Source: Pirellulales bacterium (GTDB taxonomy: Bacteria; Planctomycetota; Planctomycetia; Pirellulales; JAICIG01). Taken from it: a stretch of DNA of 53,241 nucleotides. Location of the stretch: NCBI GenBank assembly GCA_025927475.1, contig JAICLL010000021.1:1-53241 (forward strand), read 5' to 3'. Below the pieces are notes generated by a model. It had not been told where the DNA came from. It worked only from the letters and a program-made list of their open reading frames with translations, and searched no databases. A program made the position numbers and the translations under genes. This document shows, in pieces, positions 51,457 to 53,241 of this stretch. Each line of letters begins with the position of its first letter. Position 1 is the stretch's first letter.

Positions 51457-52755
51457 TTAGGAACCGCCGGTATGGCAATGAACGGGCTGAAGGCGCGGGG
51501 CCGCAGATCGCTCGAGGGGCGGGGGCGGCATTGCGTGGGCGGCCCGCGCAACGATCTCGATGTGGCCGCCTCGATCGATGCGATAGCGGACGCCGCGCCA
51601 CTGCAACTCGCTGCCGGCCAACGAGCTGACGATGCTCAGCCAATGAGCCAGCCCCACCAGCGGCCCCATCCAAAGCTCGACCCAGGCGGCCGCCTCCAGA
51701 CGCCGTTGCCGCTCGGGCAGATAGATTCGCATCAACGCGCGGCGCTGGCAGCCGCGCAGCACCGTGCAAGCGTAGAACAACGTGCAAACGGACGCGGGCA
51801 ACCACGCGCCGTGGGAACCTTGGCTGGCAGCCACCGCGGTGATGCCCAGCCCGCCCCAGAACGTAACCACTCCCAGCGTGGCCGCCGCCAGTGCCAGCAG
51901 CCACCACCGCGGCGCATAAAACCTCGCGATCACATACTGGCGGCGGACGAACGAAAATGTCTGTCGCCAACCGCCATCGATGGGCGAGGCCACCATGCAG
52001 GCCGGCTCGAAGTCGACGCGCAAGCCGGCGCCGCGCAGCACACGCGTCGCCACCAGGTCGTCGCTGAGCGTCTGCCGCCAGGCTTCGCGCAGCTCCAGCC
52101 GTTCGAAGACGTCTCGCCGGATGGCCCACGAACCGCCCCACACCAGGTGGTGGCCGCCGGGGCCAACGCCCGACGCCACCGAGCCGTTGATGCTGTAAAG
52201 CAGCAACTGCGCGGTGGACAGCCGCGTGGGAACAAACCAGCGATAGCCCGTGACCGCGCCAATCTCGCGCCGGTCGAGCCGGGCGACCAGCCGCCGCAGC
52301 CAGTCGGCACGGGGCCGAGCGTCGGAATCGACGAACGCGAGCACCTCGATGTCGTCGGGCAGGTCGGCGGTCGCCGCACGCAGGTTGTGAACCTTTTGGC
52401 CCGTGTCGGTCGCCGGACCAGAAATCAGCAGCTTAGCCGGCACCCGCGGATGCTGCATCATCAGCCGCCGCAGCGTGCCGCAAACCGGGTCGTCGGCGCT
52501 TTCGACGACGAAGACCAGTTGGTAATTCGCGTACTGTTGCCGGAACAGCGGGCGAAGGTTATCGACGATTTCGGGATCAAGGCCCTTGCAGGGAGCGATC
52601 AGGGCCACGCGCGGCTCGTGGCAACGTGCCAGCGGGCGAAGCAGCCGGCTTCGTGCGAAGCGGCGGTTTTCCCAGAGCTTCCAGGTGATCAGGGCAAACT
52701 GGGCGATGGCGGCGGCCACAACCAGCAGCCACGCGGCATACCAGGGAATGTACAT
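51457..52755 (-). CDS. Membrane-bound GT2-type glycosyltransferase (ceramide-glucosyltransferase/HpnI-like)
   Basis: 432 residues from ATG 52755. A membrane helix at residues 4-26 (AAWLLVVAAAIAQFALITW) precedes a GT-A catalytic domain: RVALIAPCKGLD, the QLVFVVESADDPVCGTLRRL segment, DSDARPRADWL (Asp143, Asp145, the metal-binding DxD), VWGGSWAIRRDVFERL, SDDLVATRVLRGAGLRV as catalytic-base region, and RRQYVIAR in place of the QxxRW motif. Three or four membrane helices follow (residues about 285-345 and 370-390). This layout matches GT21 ceramide glucosyltransferases and the hopanoid-type HpnI, which act on lipid acceptors at the inner membrane. A polar Pro/Arg-rich tail ends the protein. Confidence 0.88.
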   Translation of the reverse strand: MYIPWYAAWLLVVAAAIAQFALITWKLWENRRFARSRLLRPLARCHEPRVALIAPCKGLDPEIVDNLRPLFRQQYANYQLVFVVESADDPVCGTLRRLMMQHPRVPAKLLISGPATDTGQKVHNLRAATADLPDDIEVLAFVDSDARPRADWLRRLVARLDRREIGAVTGYRWFVPTRLSTAQLLLYSINGSVASGVGPGGHHLVWGGSWAIRRDVFERLELREAWRQTLSDDLVATRVLRGAGLRVDFEPACMVASPIDGGWRQTFSFVRRQYVIARFYAPRWWLLALAAATLGVVTFWGGLGITAVAASQGSHGAWLPASVCTLFYACTVLRGCQRRALMRIYLPERQRRLEAAAWVELWMGPLVGLAHWLSIVSSLAGSELQWRGVRYRIDRGGHIEIVARAAHAMPPPPLERSAAPRLQPVHCHTGGS

Positions 52756-53241
52756 ACGGCGTCCGGTTGCTCGTCAGTGTCGTAAGTCGATTTCCCTGGG
52801 GCGGCGACACGATAATGCCCGACACGCGGTGGCGTCAATGGCAATCGTGGCAGCGGTTTATGGCGTTGTCCCCACAGCGAACTACCGCGGCAACGCCATA
52901 GCTGCTATCGAATCTTGCGGGGTACGAATTTGGTGAATTGCGCGGTTCGAAGGGCGGCGCCGATGCTCAGGGTGGGCTGGTGAGGGATGCAACGGCTTTG
53001 CCGGCGCGCCGGCAGACTTTGGGTGGTGTCCTAATAGTGCGGTGCTGCTGCGCAAAGTGATACTAACCCGAAGCGTCAGCGAGGCAGAATCTCCGCATTT
53101 CCTCGCTGACGCTTCGGGTTAGGCGTGAGTCGCAGGTGTTGTGGCTTAGTCTCAAACGGTGCGGTTTTAACAGCAAAGGAGGTGAATCAAAACCTAATCC
53201 TACCCAGGCGGGTCCAAGCCCGTCGGGAAGTCTTCGCTCGA
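52756..53241. other. Gene-free window end with a perfect 22-bp palindrome
   Basis: CTAACCCGAAGCGTCAGCGA begins the left arm (53063-53084), which is exactly complementary to 53101-53122 around a 16-base loop. No gene is visible up to the edge. AAAGGAGGTGA at 53175-53185 is an almost perfect match to the 16S anti-Shine-Dalgarno complement, but no ATG follows before the window ends; a GTG at 53182 opens a frame to the edge but overlaps the motif itself. Confidence 0.6.

Noticed and set aside
1..53241. tRNA, rRNA or riboswitch genes
   Set aside because: I looked for tRNA-like T-loop motifs near paired ends and for conserved rRNA stretches and saw none. The AAAGGAGGTGA at 53175 resembles the complement of a 16S 3' end, but the flanking bases do not match 16S.

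Overview
The window looks like a chromosome segment of a planctomycete (Planctomycetota, probably Pirellulales-like). I base this on high GC, on two very large exported proteins that carry the planctomycete N-terminal signature (LEPRRVLA, ERMEDRLLL) and end in DUF4214-type repeats, on long intergenic gaps filled with palindromic repeats, and on the mix of housekeeping and secreted-enzyme genes. This is an inference from gene content; there is no rRNA or tRNA in the window to confirm it.

Layout. 1-1106: end of an unidentified gene, a palindromic element, then a membrane-anchored thioredoxin-fold protein whose reading frame is crossed by one in-frame TGA exactly where the first active-site cysteine belongs (U-G-I-C). 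A hairpin follows at a plausible distance, so this is a candidate selenoprotein. 1132-2548: a decayed DUF1801 gene and repeat debris. 2549-5881 (minus): a LolC/LolE-type permease and lysyl-tRNA synthetase. 6044-7220: a VOC-fold protein facing a SAM hydrolase. 7529-11628: two amide-hydrolase-family genes, a penicillin-acylase homologue and an N,N-dimethylformamidase beta-subunit-like protein. 11934-15785: a 1283-residue surface protein (TIGR03118-like domain, seven WGDG repeats, DUF4214). 16271-18547 (minus): prs, a GlmU N-terminal-domain pyrophosphorylase and a [2Fe-2S] ferredoxin. 18744-24540 (plus): a GT1 glycosyltransferase, a CehA/McbA-type PHP hydrolase translationally coupled to it, and an NHL-repeat/alpha-beta-hydrolase fusion. 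24726-26053: three PilZ-domain proteins. 26101-49104 (minus): one 23-kb gene for a 7667-residue protein with a matrixin-like zinc protease site, beta-helix, fibronectin-like and cadherin-like segments and DUF4214; I found no cysteine in it. 49759-52755 (minus): a B12-binding-type radical SAM protein and a ceramide-glucosyltransferase-like GT2.

The intergenic DNA is unusually structured. At least eight kinds of inverted or simple repeats recur, including a CCGGGGCATCGCC family attached to GTGGCTG heptamers, a GTAGGGTGGGC family with 31-bp arms, and a CTTTCGCGGAGCGAAAG family. A 30-bp tandem version of the last lies in frame inside the NHL gene. The two items I consider most worth following are the candidate UGIC selenoprotein with its hairpin, and the giant protease-adhesin with its roughly 185-residue AWDQT repeat.
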